64,000 nt of DNA from Silene latifolia (GCF_048544455.1 NC_133534.1:123714269-123778268), one strand, 5' to 3'; positions 35,032-46,434 are shown, counted from the first letter of the stretch. Made by a program: numbers and translations. Notes: generated by a model not told the origin, from the letters alone.

Positions 35032-35347
35032 ATTTTGATATGAATAAAAGAGTTGTTTTATTTGTTAATATGCGTAATCACATTTGTCTTTTAATTTTTC
35101 GATCCTTTGTCATATTCAAATGGGTTATAGAGACAAGATTGAACCCCATTAAAGTGAACTAAATTGACATAGTAATCGCCCATAGTCATTTGTATGAGGT
35201 GACTTCTCGAAGTGACAAGAGTGTGATGCGATTGATGGCAAGTTCAAGTGCCATAGACACATATGAGATGACTAGTCGATCACATAGGCAGACTGTTAGG
35301 AACACTTTGTCGGGCCTAATGACCGCTTATAGAGTTATGGCAAATTT
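35032..35347 (+). other. 3' module of outer Copia, first half
   Basis: Non-coding sequence downstream of pol, up to the inner Copia insertion. It continues at 44120-44574. The same module is at 42120-42815 (inner Copia) and, reversed, at 51716-52400 (right Copia), e.g. GATGCGATTGATGGCAAGTT near 35225. Confidence 0.75.
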
Positions 35348-36655
35348 TGTTGGGAAATGTGTCCTCAACAATAGTGCGATCACATGATTTAAATATCATA
35401 ATTAAATCTCAAATTAAGAATACGTGAGGGATGATTCTTTATACAGTCGACTGACCGTCATTAATCGGTAATGATTGGCTAACTAGAGTTTGACATTACT
35501 GTCGTGTGACGGTGGTGGTCAGTTGATCCCTTTAGGTCACACCTATAGGATGAAGCCCAAATAGATATTTAATTAATTGTATGCGATACAGATTAATTAA
35601 TTCCTTAATTATGGGAGTGCAATTTTGCGTCTTATTTTAATGTGATTAAATAAAGATTAAATTTAGTAATTAAGTGTTATATTACTAAATTAGTTGAGGT
35701 ATTAATATAAGTTTTGAGGTAGAGGTAATTAGTTATTTAAAGTTACAAGAAGTTGTAATTTTAACTAACTAGTAATTAAGGGACCCATTATATGTTGATA
35801 TAATGGTAGTATACTACTCAAAAAGTGGAGTGTATATTATATTATTAATTGTAATATTTAAGTGTTAAATGATTACATTAATAATTAAATATGTAAGATT
35901 GTTAAACATAAGACTTATAAGCATTTGTGGGACAAATGACAAAAGGCAAAAGTGGTCCATAAAAGACCAATATTTCGGCCAAATATGAGATGAGCAAAGA
36001 TGCTCTTTTGTCTTATGTTGTTGTTAGTTAATGTGTGAAAGAGACACTACATACTAGCATTGCATACTACATCTTACACCTACATCCTACAATCTACCAA
36101 AAGCAAAAACAAAGTGAATAAAACAAAGGGAAAAAGATTCCCTTGTGGCTTGAGAAGGCCACCGGTTTTTGGCACCATAAATGGGCATTTTTGGTTGCTT
36201 ATTTTTCACTTGCTTGTTTTGCTAGTTTAAGTTGTTTCTCTCTAAAATTCCTCACATGCAAAATTCATTCAAACTCTCAACAAATACTAATATACCAAAT
36301 CTATTACTAGAAGTAGTAATATAAGAATATTAGTATTATTAAGGTAATATTTCTACTACATATCTAGTTAATATTAGTAGGAATTTTTGGGATTAATCTT
36401 GGGTGCAATTTATTGGAGTGGCTTCTAAACTTGGAGTCTTAGGAGGATCATCCATCATTATAAGCTTAAGAACAAGTGAAGGAAGGTGACCTTACTTGTG
36501 CCCATAATTTCGAACCATACAACAATGTAAGGAACATTGTTTTTCTTATAAATCTTTCATTTTGTTATGCATGCACTAGATCTAAAGAACAAATAATTAA
36601 CAAGTTAATTAGTTCACTATTAGAGGAGTCTAATAATAGGTATATGAACCTAACA
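35348..36655 (+). repeat. 5' LTR of inner Copia
   Basis: 1308 bp, TGTTGGGAAATGTGTCC...GAACCTAACA. Confidence 0.95.
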
Positions 36656-36657
36656 AG

Positions 36658-36669
36658 TGGTATCAGAGC
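36658..36669 (+). promoter_or_regulatory. Primer binding site of inner Copia, initiator tRNA-Met type
   Basis: TGGTATCAGAGC two bases after the LTR. Confidence 0.92.
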
Positions 36670-38793
36670 ATAAGGATGTTGCATGCATAATCGGTTATTG
36701 TTTTTCCGAGTTAAAAGGTTAACATATAAAACTTAAAAATTTGTGATTTATGAGCATAAGCCACGAAATCACTTTGCATGTAATATATTCTGGTCCTAAA
36801 ATATTTTTAGGTCATTATTATGATTCATGGAAATTTATTGCTCATTTTAAGGATTTTTGGTCATTTTATTACATTTTTATGACTAAAATGGGAATTAAAA
36901 TGCTAAAAATAGTTAAATTTCGTTTCTGATCTTGAAAAATTTATATGACCTCACATGCATATTTTACAAGTTGTGTGTAAAAGGACGAGTTAATTTGATT
37001 AATTTTGCATGATTTATGATTTTTATGAGATAAAAATGGATTAAAAGAGGTAAAATGGTTAAAATTAGTTAAATTTCGAATTAAGCCATGATTTTTTAAT
37101 ATGATGTCACATGCAAGATTTACAGAGAGTATGTAAATTTCTAGATTTAAATATCTTCTTTAGCATGATTTATGGATTTTTGAGTAAAAATGGCATAAAT
37201 AGTGACTATTTTAGCAAAAATTAGCTAAAACGTATTGCATGGCTTGAGAAAATTATTTTAAGTTGCATTAATATCCCACTAATCAGATATAAAGTTGTAA
37301 AAATTATTGGTTTAATTTTCGTATACTTTATGTATTTTATGAGATAAAACCGATAAAAATGCAACTATATTTTCTCTAAATTAATTCGAAAATTTTAACC
37401 ATGTTTTTTTTGACATTATGAGGGTCATGGATTTATTCCAGAATGTTTAAAAATTTAAAATTCAAATTTTGAAACTTTTATGATTTAATTTGGATTTATT
37501 TCATATAAATTATGATTTTAAGGTCAAAAATGAGCATAAAATTAAATCAAGTTGAATTATTGTCAAAAATTATGTGATGACTAATTTTTGAGTCCTAAAA
37601 TGTGTTAGGATAATTAACTTGAGCTTAGATGTGATTTAAGTGTTAATTAGTGATTTTAAAAGGTTATTATCACGCATTTCCATGAAACCGGGTTAAATGT
37701 ACGACATAAGTTAAATAGGGCGATTTGGCACATGATTTTGCATGATAGGTACATATTATAATGCTGCATATTTCAATTGTTGAATGTCTTTTATTTATAT
37801 AATTTTGAATTATGTAATTTTATCTTAGTATGGCCTTAGTTTTAATCAATATTACCCGTAATGAAAGGGAATGTTGATTCGGTTGTAATTTAATGTGATC
37901 TCGAATCACTTTTATTTTTATTTCATTAGTTTTAATTTTACAAATGTATAATAGGAATAGCTTTGTATTTTTATTATTATTTGTAATTATGGAGCATCTT
38001 CAAGACGGTGCCATTCGGAAAGGTGATCCGACAAAGACGGTGTCTTGGGAGGCGTGCCATTTGAAGAATCAAGGGACCAAAGGAGTTGGTTTCCGAATAT
38101 GTAATAGATTATTTGATTTTCTATTTTTAGGAAGGCCATACTAGGAATTTTAATTATTGCTTTGCATTTCTTTTAATATGTTGCATGCATAGCCAAATCG
38201 CCATAACAACACATGCATATCATATCGAGTTATCGACCGTGTCAATTATAATTATCGTAGTTCACCGCTTTAGTTCACTTAAAACGTGATAGATAATAAA
38301 TTGACAAGACCTCTCACATATTAAAAATTGAGATAAAAGCCTTACCAAATAGTAGAAACTCATGAAGTACCAATTTCGCAAGGGAGTTAATCCGGCTTCA
38401 CCGTAATACAAACCTTGTTACGTTGGCGAAGTGGGGTAGTAAAATGTTATTACATCGAAATTTGGATTGAGCTCAACGGAAGTATTGTTGACCGTAGTCG
38501 CATGTGTTCCGGGCTAAAGATGAGAATTAGAGTAATTTTTATCGACCGAGAGTTCTAAAAGTAGAATCGATTAAAAGGTTAATCCACCGAGTTATATTAA
38601 TAAGGGATGAATCGGCTCACCGTGCCCAAGTTAATATGAATTTGGATCTTGGAATCATTTATGTAGTTGGGTGGAGGTCACTATATAAATGCAATACTTG
38701 TAGTTATGTTAACAAGTATTATTAAAACGATAGATGAAAATTAAATTCCTTCATTTCCTATTTTGTAGTCAAAATTTGTTTTAATCAACTGCA
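36670..38793 (+). other. Untranslated leader of inner Copia
   Basis: About 2.1 kb, AT-rich, no gene seen. Collinear with the outer Copia leader (29345-31439). Confidence 0.7.
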
Positions 38794-39828
38794 ATGGCAA
38801 CTCCAAACGCGTCCGCATCCACTAGTTCCACCCCGCTTTCCAATGTGTCATGGCTCCGATCCTTCATGGATCGATGTAAGTTAGAAAAGAATGGGTCCAA
38901 TTTCGCCGATTGGGATGCACAACTTGCTTGGCCGCGCAAGGTGACGACAAGCTTCGTTACCTTACCGAGGCATCTCCCACCGAACCACCTAATACTAGGT
39001 CCGCCGCTAGGCAATCCTATGAGGATTACCAAAAGGAGTCGGCTGCAATGAAAAATGTATTGATCTTTGCTATGGAGGCCGAACTCCAACGAAGTGCTAT
39101 AAAGATTAGCACCGCTCATGAGATCTACATGAAGCTTGTGAACATGTTTTCACGAGCTCCTAGGGTCATTCAATATGAGGCGGCTTCCGCATTCTTTGAT
39201 CTTAACATCAAAGAGGGCCAAAAGGTGAGTCCACATGTGCTCAAGTTGATAGAGCATGTTGAGACCTTGAAATCACATAAGGTGGAAATTCCCGATGAAC
39301 TCGTGATTGATCGAATTCTTCATTCCCTAAGCAAAATCAAAGCATATGTTCAATTCCGGGTGAATTTTAATATGCAAGATAAGAAGGTTTCCCTTGATGA
39401 GTTGCACAAAATGCTTGTGCAAGCCGAAAGGGACATGGGGCTAAGTGTTAGCACCACCAAAGATGTGCTCAATGTTAATCAAAAGAGCAAAAGAACCTTC
39501 AAGAAAAGTGGGAAAAAGGGAAAGAAGCGATCTCCCAACAGGAACTCAGCTAAGACTTATGAAGCAAGCACCTCCAAGCCCAAGTACAGTGCCCCCTCTG
39601 GGGACAAGTGCCACTATTGTTGTGGAGTTGGGCATTGGAAGAGAAACTGTTCCAAGTATCTTGGCGACATCAAAGCTGGAAAGGTTACTCCAGTAGGTAT
39701 ATATGACTATCCCTATCTTTTATGTTTCAATCTCAATTTGTATGTGATACAAATTGTGATGATTACCCTTTTTATTGTAAATAGGGCCCCCTCCTAGCAA
39801 GGACAAAGGCAAGGAGAAGCAAGTCTAG
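38794..39828 (+). pseudogene. gag: Inner Copia gag, two exons, one frameshift
   Basis: ATG 38794 (MATPNASASTSSTPLSN, then SWLRSFMDRCKLEKNGSNF) begins a Copia Gag. A one-base loss near 38930 shifts frame; the rest reads from about 38931 in the frame of 38910-39696. The Gag core (KNVLIFAMEAELQRSA, HSLSKIKAYVQFRVNFNMQ) is followed by a basic stretch and a CX2CX4HX4C zinc knuckle (CHYCCGVGHWKRNC, 39610-39651), then AGKVTPVG. A GT...AG intron is inferred at 39697-39784; splicing joins a short last exon encoding PPPSKDKGKEKQV and TAG 39826-39828. The right Copia (54677-55702) has the same structure with the same phase. Without splicing the frame runs into hydrophobic, intron-derived residues. The single frameshift makes this copy defective. 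Confidence 0.8.
39697..39784 (+). other. Predicted spliceosomal intron in Copia gag (88 bp)
   Basis: Donor CAGTAG|GTATAT, acceptor TTTTTATTGTAAATAG|GG, T-rich as plant introns are. Phase 1. Removing it extends the Gag frame by 14 residues; the homologous intron is 54721-54813 on the minus strand. Confidence 0.65.
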
Positions 39829-42120
39829 AGGATCACGAGGGAAGCTAGAGTAGCCGACCATGGTGATGGATCAATGGAAGCTTGGCTTTTAATTTGCTTT
39901 GTCTTTAAATTTATGATGAATTTCATGTTTTTAGAACTATTTTGATTTCCTTGTGTGACTTGGAAATTGGTTTGTATCCTTTAAACACGGGTTGTATTTT
40001 GGATATTGGTGATTTGGTTTTCAACCCAAATCACTTGTTTTATTATGTTGTTTGTTCTAAAATCATCATCATTAATTACTTGCGTAGAGAAACATTAGAT
40101 AAACAACTTAAATTGATCAAGTAGACGATTATGATGATGGGATCATTATATGTCCATAAGCTATGAATCGGATTCTCCTTATGTCCTTGTTACTTAAAGT
40201 AACAACTTATTTATAAAAGATCAATTCTAAAGTTGTAATGAGTTTTTGAATTCATCAAGTAGGGAATTCACGATACCAAATGGACATATTATTCTAATTG
40301 GATGGTCAACCGTGAGATACCTAGAATAGAGAGTCTATTAAACCATATTACATGAATCAAACTACCATGTTTGGGATGGCCTTTTGAAGGCTAATACATT
40401 ATCTTGGATAAATCCCAATACTCCGTTAAATATATATATATGTTTGTGCCTCACAAAGCTATCTCTCGAGAAATTAGGTGTATTTCTGAGAAATAGAGTG
40501 GGAGTAAATTGAATCGTCACAAACATCTCCTATAGTTGAAATGTTACTTTGTGAAAGTAATTGAATTATAGAGTGGGAGTTGGTATTGAACTATTATCTA
40601 TAAAGATAGTATGAGAACATAGTTCAGTGGGAGTCTATCGCACATGTCTTATTGTTTAAAAATATTACTTTGTGAAAGTGATAGTATTATGACCATGTTA
40701 CATTTGAGCCGAACATGACCATGTTACATCTAAGCCGAAGCATTACAATCCGAAAATTGTTGCTCATAAGTAGATTTACCTTAAAGTGAGGGTCTCTTTA
40801 AAGGGAAATAGAGCTTTAGAGTACACAAATGCATAAGATTTACATAAAGATGTTGATCAAGATAAATTGTGTTAGGGATTGCCACATTTCATTAAATGAT
40901 GAATGGCAAATAAAATTTCGCTTTTCTAAAATGGGAATTTAGAGAAGGATGTGTTTAAAAACACAAAACCTTAGATGAAGATCTAAGAATCCTAACATAT
41001 TATGCGTAGCTATCTTAAGTGATCACAAGATGATCTTAAGCTAGCATTAAAGGATTATACTTTTCGTTCATGTGATTATAGTGAATTGTTTCATTCACAT
41101 GATTGAAGAATCATGATATACATAAAGATAAGTGGGAGCTAGAATTGTTTCTCCATGTCATATATGTTGATAACATATTACTTATTGAGAATAATATACC
41201 AATGATCTCTTCTGGTAAGAGTAATTGGAAGACTTGGAAAGGGATGCAAAGTATTCTAGATTTTGAATCTATGTGAGAGAAAATTGGCATAAAGTTGAGA
41301 GTCTTATGAAGATAAGTTCTTTCGTATCTGTTTAACATCAACAAAGTTGAATGGCTTATTCATGATGATGAAAGTGGAATTACTATGATGGAATCATAGT
41401 CGTTCACTGAACCCATTAAGTTGTTGATTACATGAAATCGATTGCTAATGTTTCCGCCATTAGAACGATTATGTATGCCAACAGACGCACTTTTTCTTTG
41501 TGATGTACCATATGCTAGGTGCATGATGAGTCAATAATAAGTTAATTCATAAGATGGGCTTGTGAAAGCCTTAAAGTACAATTGATGACTTGTACACATG
41601 TTTGGATGATAAACTAAGTTAAGGTGTTGAAGGGTTGCACAAACTTTAGTTTCCAAACCAAAAGGGATTTGTTGAAATCCTAGGATGAATTGTTGACAAA
41701 GGAGTAAGAGACTAAGAAAGGTGTTTTAGTTTCACGCATTGCAAAAATCTACAAAAGGAATCCAAGTTGTGATAAAATAGTCAACGTAGGGATTAAGGGT
41801 GAATCCCTCTACAAGTGACTTCATCACAAGTTATGCGATAACAGTGGGAGCGTCTTTTAAGTTAAAGAGCCCATGTCTAGTATGAAGTCCAGACATATAC
41901 TTGGAGAAATTCATATCATGAGAGATGACATTGAATGGAAGGAAATAGCAATTAATAAAGTTGGAATATATGGATATCGGGTATATCCACTTACCAAGCT
42001 TGTATTGCATTTTAACTAGTGTTTTAATACACTAGAAATTATAGAATATGAAGTAGTAATTGTGTATTGACTATTCATATGTGATAATCACATTTATCGT
42101 TTGAGTTTTATTAAACTCAC
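39829..42120 (+). pseudogene. Decayed pol relic of inner Copia
   Basis: No long frame. Scattered fragments match the outer Copia pol: near 40885-41040 a relic of the FLNGRLEEEVYM region with many stops; at 41157-41220 VIYVDNILLIENNIPMIS, matching LILYVDDILLIGNDIPMLSS with YVDD changed to YVDN; near 41448-41475 a relic of SAVGSIIYA; and near 41860-41960 a relic of the RNase H tail (KEPMSSMKSRHILGE-type). Integrase is not recognisable. The right Copia carries the same relic, so decay predates at least some spread of the family. Confidence 0.7.
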
Positions 42121-42801
42121 CCGCTACCTTGTCGTATCCGAATGGGTTGTAGAGACAAATTGAACCCCATTAAAGTGAACTGGATTGACATGGTATTCGC
42201 CCCTAGTTACTTATATGAGGTGACGTCTCGAAGTGACTAGAGTGTGATGCGATTGATGGCAAGTTCAAGTGCCATAGAGTCATATGGGATGACTAGTCGA
42301 TCACATAGGCGGATCGTATGGGACAATCGTCGGCGGCGATGACCGCTTATAGAGTTCGGTAATTCATAAAGCCTGGTGGTCGTGGCAAGAGCTACTATAG
42401 TATTCTTATGAGTCAATTCTTTTGACTAGAGACTATTCGCCCAAGTTGGCACAATTTCAGATTAGCTTTGATTTATACTCTACGATTTCTTAAACGAGGT
42501 CAAACTGGGTATATTTTGGGTTATGATGGGTGTGGGTGAACGAAGGGAATAGGGCGATAGGAATTGTCCACCCCTTGTCGGGGTTGTTTGAAATCTCAAG
42601 GCCACTCGAGGAGTAGTTAACTGGAAATGCGTGGCCACGCTCGGAAGGTATCTATGATAGATAATTCCGGTCGACGAGTTAATCTCCGGATCGAGAAAAC
42701 CACTCAAGATATGATCAAATGTAAGTACGACCTGCAAGACACCTTGCATTGAGTGGGAGATTGTAATAGGACAAGAGAATTGGTGACGCACACTTGTCGA
42801 G
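42120..42801 (+). other. 3' module of inner Copia
   Basis: Non-coding block conserved with the outer and right Copia: TTGAACCCCATTAAAGTGAAC near 42160, GATGCGATTGATGGCAAG near 42247, then TGACTAGAGACTATTCGCCC near 42422. Ends in the hairpin-PPT. Confidence 0.7.
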
Positions 42802-42815
42802 GACAAGTGGGAGAT
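42791..42815 (+). promoter_or_regulatory. Hairpin plus polypurine tract of inner Copia
   Basis: CACTTGTC-GAG-GACAAGTG is a perfect 8-bp stem with a 3-base loop (42791-42809); its 3' arm is the start of the PPT GACAAGTGGGAGAT that abuts the LTR. Equivalents: 44551-44574 and, reversed, 51716-51740. Confidence 0.7.
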
Positions 42816-44119
42816 TGTTGGGAAATGTGTCCTCAACAATAGTGCGATCACATGATTTAAATATCATAATTAAATCTCAAATTAAGAATACGTGAGGGAT
42901 GATTCTTTATACAAATCGATGACCGTCATTAATCGGTAATGATTGGCTAACTAGAGTTTGACATTACGTCGTGTGACGGTGGTGGTCGATTGATCCCTTT
43001 AGGTCACACCTATAGGATGAAGCCCAAATAGATATTTAATTAATTGTATGCGTCTGATTAATTAATTCCTTAATTATGGGAGTGCAATTTTGCGTCTTAT
43101 TTTAATGTGATTAAATAAAGATTAAATTTAGTAATTAAGTGTTATATTACTAAATTAGTTGAGGTATTAATATAAGTTTTGAGGTAGAGGTAATTAGTTA
43201 TTTAAAGTTACAAGAAGTTGTAATTTTAACTAACTAGTAATTAAGGGACCCATTATATGTTGATATAATGGTAGTATACTACTCAAAAAGTGGAGTGTAT
43301 ATTATATTATTAATTGTAATATTTAAGTGTTAAATGATTACATTAATAATTAAATATGTAAGATTGTTAAACATAAGACTTATAAGCATTTGTGGGACAA
43401 ATGACAAAAGGCAAAAGTGGTCCATAAAAGACCAATATTTCTACAAATATGAGATGAGCAAAGATGCTCTTTTGTCTTATGTTGTTGTTAGTTAATGTGT
43501 GAAAGAGACACTACATACTAGCATTGCATACTACATCTTACACCTACATCCTACAATCTACCAAAAGCAAAAACAAAGTGAATAAAACAAAGGGAAAAAG
43601 ATTCCCTTGTGGCTTGAGAAGGCCACCGGTTTTTGGCACCATAAATGGGCATTTTTGGTTGCTTATTTTTCACTTGCTTGTTTTGCTAGTTTAAGTTGTT
43701 TCTCTCTAAAATTCCTCACATGCAAAATTCATTCAAACTCTCAACAAATACTAATATACCAAATCTATTACTAGAAGTAGTAATATAAGAATATTAGTAT
43801 TATTAAGGTAATATTTCTACTACATATCTAGTTAATATTAGTAGGAATTTTTGGGATTAATCTTGGGTGCAATTTATTGGAGTGGCTTCTAAACTTGGAG
43901 TCTTAGGAGGATCATCCATCATTATAAGCTCAAGAACAAGTGAAGGAAGGTGACCTTACTTGTGCCCATAATTTCGAACCATACAACAATGTAAGGAACA
44001 TTGTTTTTCTTATAAATCTTTCATTTTGTTATGCATGCACTAGATCTAAAGAACAAATAATTAACAAGTTAATTAGTTCACTATTAGAGGAGTCTAATAA
44101 TAGGTATATGAACCTAACA
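42816..44119 (+). repeat. 3' LTR of inner Copia
   Basis: 1304 bp, TGTTGGGAAATG...CCTAACA, followed by TSD AATTT. Confidence 0.95.
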
Positions 44120-44574
44120 AATTTATATAGCCTGGTCGTGGCAAGAGCAACTATAGTATTCTAATGAGTCGATTCTTTTGACTAAAGACTGTTCGCCCAA
44201 GGTGGCACAGTTTCAGAGTAACTTTGATTTATGATCCTACGACCTTCGTAAATGGGGTTAAAGGGCTTATTTTGGGTTATGATGAGCTGTGGCTAGTCGA
44301 AGGGAATAGTGCGATAGGAATTGTCCACCCCTTTATCAAGGTTAAAACAATATCTCAGGGCCACTCGAGTAGTAATGAACTGGAAATGCGTGGCTACGCT
44401 CGGAAGGTATCTATGGAAGATAATTCCGGTCAATCAGTTATTCTCCAGATCGAGGAAACCACTCTCGATATGATCACTTGCAAGTACGACCAGAAAGACA
44501 CCTTGCATTGAGTGGGAGATAGTAATAGAACAAGAGAATTGGTGTCGCAAACTTGTCGAGGACAAGTGGGATAT
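44120..44574 (+). other. 3' module of outer Copia, second half, with hairpin-PPT
   Basis: Continues 35347 after the inner Copia. A 95-codon frame (44224-44511, MIYDPTTFVNGVKG...) is open here but corresponds to stop-filled sequence in the other two Copia copies, so I do not call it a gene. Ends ACTTGTC-GAG-GACAAGT (44551-44567) and PPT GACAAGTGGGAT. Confidence 0.7.
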
Positions 44575-45755
44575 TTTTGAAGTGTCCCCGACAATAATGT
44601 GATCACAATTGTCGATCATGATGATCACATGTTTAAATCTCATATTTAAGAATACATGAGGGAAAGTAATACTTTACAGTCAACTGGTCCACACATATCG
44701 GTAATGATTGGCTGACTAGAGTTTGACATTACTGTCGTACGACGGTGGTGATCAGTTGATACCCTGAGGTAATACCTATAGGGTAATACTCTTAATTGAT
44801 TATTTAATTAATCGCAAGCCGATACGAGTTAATTAAATTGCTTAAAATTGACGGATGATTTTGTGAGTAAAATTCACGTGTCTCATTGTAATTCGATTAA
44901 ATAAGATACGGTCTAAGTAATCGAATTGTTTTATTACTTAGATTAATTTATTGTTTAAGAAATAGTTGTAACAGATTGAATAATTTATTATAAATACAAG
45001 TTGTTGTATTTTATAATTCGATAAACCATTTTGGTACAAGTAATTAAGAATTACTAGTTAATTTTGTATGTGACATATTTTATTAATATGTTTATTTTTA
45101 ATATGTTAAAAATACATTATATAGTGACATGTCATGTAACATGTGACATATGACAAAAATTAACAAATGACAAAATAAAATGGACTTTCCATTTTATGTT
45201 TGTACCGAAAAATGGAGGGAGAACAAAGACCATGCATAGGCCTCTAGTCCCTCCCCCCCCCCCCAACCGGTTTTCTACTTGAAAAAGGCAAAGGTTTTTC
45301 TTGTATAATTATTCAATTCTACACTTTATATTTTTCTAGTGTTAGAAAAATAACATAACTCTCTACATTTTGTGAAAAACGTAGAGAAAGAAAACACACA
45401 AAATCCTCTCCTCTTGACCGAAAAGGAGAGAACAAAAATCCATTTTTTTGTCAAGTTTAAGTAAGATTTCAATTAATACTAGATCATATTAATTATAAAT
45501 TTTAAGGATATTGCTTTGGGTATAATTCCTTAGTAGAGATTCACCACTTGAATCTTATTCTTCCATCTTTGGAAAGCTCAAGAACTAGTAAGAAGGTGAA
45601 TTTACTGCCCAATTATCCGAAATACTCAATGTAAGAATTAGTCTTCTCCTTATCTTGTAATTGTTTTGAATGCATAAGATCCGATTTAATTTTATGACAA
45701 AATTAAACTATCATACTATGAATATGTAAACATTTGAGATTAATGAATCCTAACA
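44575..45755 (+). repeat. 3' LTR of outer Copia
   Basis: 1181 bp. Its first bases read TTTTGAAGTG in place of TGTTGGAGTG. It lacks about 95 bp present in the 5' LTR, with the junction GGAGGGA|GAACAAAG at 45220/45221. Ends TAACA and is followed by TSD TGATT. Confidence 0.9.
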
Positions 45756-46403
45756 TGATTCATGCATAATATAATATGTTTTCATAATTAAAGGGCTTGC
45801 TTGTTGTGATTTCAACTTATGCACATGTTATGTTTGATGAAATGCGAGCGTATGAATCCTTGCATTTTTTACCCATCACTTGGCTTTTCAATGAGGCTTG
45901 TAAGCTTATACACCAACTCGAGCCTCATTAGACCATGCATATAGTTGAGTAGGAAGGATTAAGTCGACTTGTCGGTGCTGTACAATCTAATCGATTCGGC
46001 TCCGGGACCCAAACCTTCTTAGGGATTGTAAGCTTATACACCAACTCGATCCCATCACAACAATAAGTGCTTGCTATATAATTGAGATCATGTTTGTATG
46101 ATCAACTCCCATGAATCCCCTATGAACCCATGACACCCTGGTGCCTTTAATCAATTATTTACACCCCTTTTAATCATCTTGCTTATTTTCATTACTTGAC
46201 TTTTATCTTGTTGATTTGTTTAGTTGATCTCCTATCTCAACCCAAATTGTGACACCCTAAGACACGACCATTTGCAATTGAAAATCCTACATCAATACCT
46301 GTCCCTTGGGATCCGACCTTTACTTGCCTCTTTGCTAAGAGTAGTTTGTAAAGTTATAAATATTGTTTTGGTTGGTAGCTTTTGACGACGAGTTTAAACT
46401 ACA

Positions 46404-46420
46404 CCAAGGAGTCGACACCA
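46404..46420 (-). promoter_or_regulatory. Primer-site-like sequence of Tat/Ogre type
   Basis: Minus strand TGGTGTCGACTCCTTGG resembles the TGGCGACTCC-type primer site common in Ogre/Tat elements. It sits between the outer Athila LTR end and the Tat-like LTR. Weak: several mismatches. Confidence 0.3.
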
Positions 46421-46434
46421 AATTTAAGAAAATT

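Larger units (their letters stand above)
35348..44119 (+). mobile_element. Inner Ty1/Copia element, gag-only, complete with TSD
   Basis: LTRs 35348-36655 and 42816-44119 (1308 and 1304 bp, nearly identical); TSD AATTT at 35343-35347 and 44120-44124. It is inserted in the 3' module of the outer Copia in the same orientation. It has primer site, leader, an intron-containing gag, a decayed pol relic, the 3' module, a hairpin-PPT and no functional enzyme. The near-identical LTRs make it one of the youngest insertions here. Confidence 0.95.
28049..45755 (+). mobile_element. Outer Ty1/Copia retrotransposon with broken pol, split by inner Copia
   Basis: LTRs 28049-29330 and 44575-45755; TSD TGATT at 28044-28048 and 45756-45760. 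Primer site, long leader, gag-pol pseudogene and a 3' module are in order. Removing the inner Copia (35348-44119, with one AATTT) leaves about 8.9 kb. Sequence of RT and integrase is of the TNT1-94-like plant Copia type; I do not assign a lineage. Confidence 0.93.
1434..46403 (+). mobile_element. Outer Athila-type Ty3/Gypsy retrotransposon, decayed, host of nested insertions
   Basis: Order on the plus strand: broken pol (1434-4726), spacer (4727-5660), broken ORF1 (5661-5855 joined to 16928-18233), 3' untranslated region (18234-20370), PPT (20371-20389) and 3' LTR (20390 to about 46403). Its 5' LTR and gag lie left of the window. It carries the Copia at 1-1433, the inner Athila, the TRIM, the gag-only Athila-like element and the outer Copia. 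The right end is uncertain by tens of bases because no partner LTR is visible. Confidence 0.8.
20390..46403 (+). repeat. 3' LTR of outer Athila, in four pieces
   Basis: LTR pieces: 20390-21080, 21633-21946, 27967-28048 and 45761 to about 46403, together about 1.7 kb, close to the 1757 bp of the related inner Athila LTR. Pieces join exactly at the TSDs of the TRIM, the gag-only element and the outer Copia, and are collinear with 15171-16927 throughout. TATA box at 21015-21022. The end is set at a CA (46403) by comparison only, with low precision. Confidence 0.8.

Noticed and set aside
44224..44511. 95-codon plus-strand open frame as a small Copia accessory gene
   Set aside because: It lies in the conserved 3' module, but the homologous sequence in inner Copia (near 42470-42770) and right Copia has stops and shifts, so the open frame is chance.
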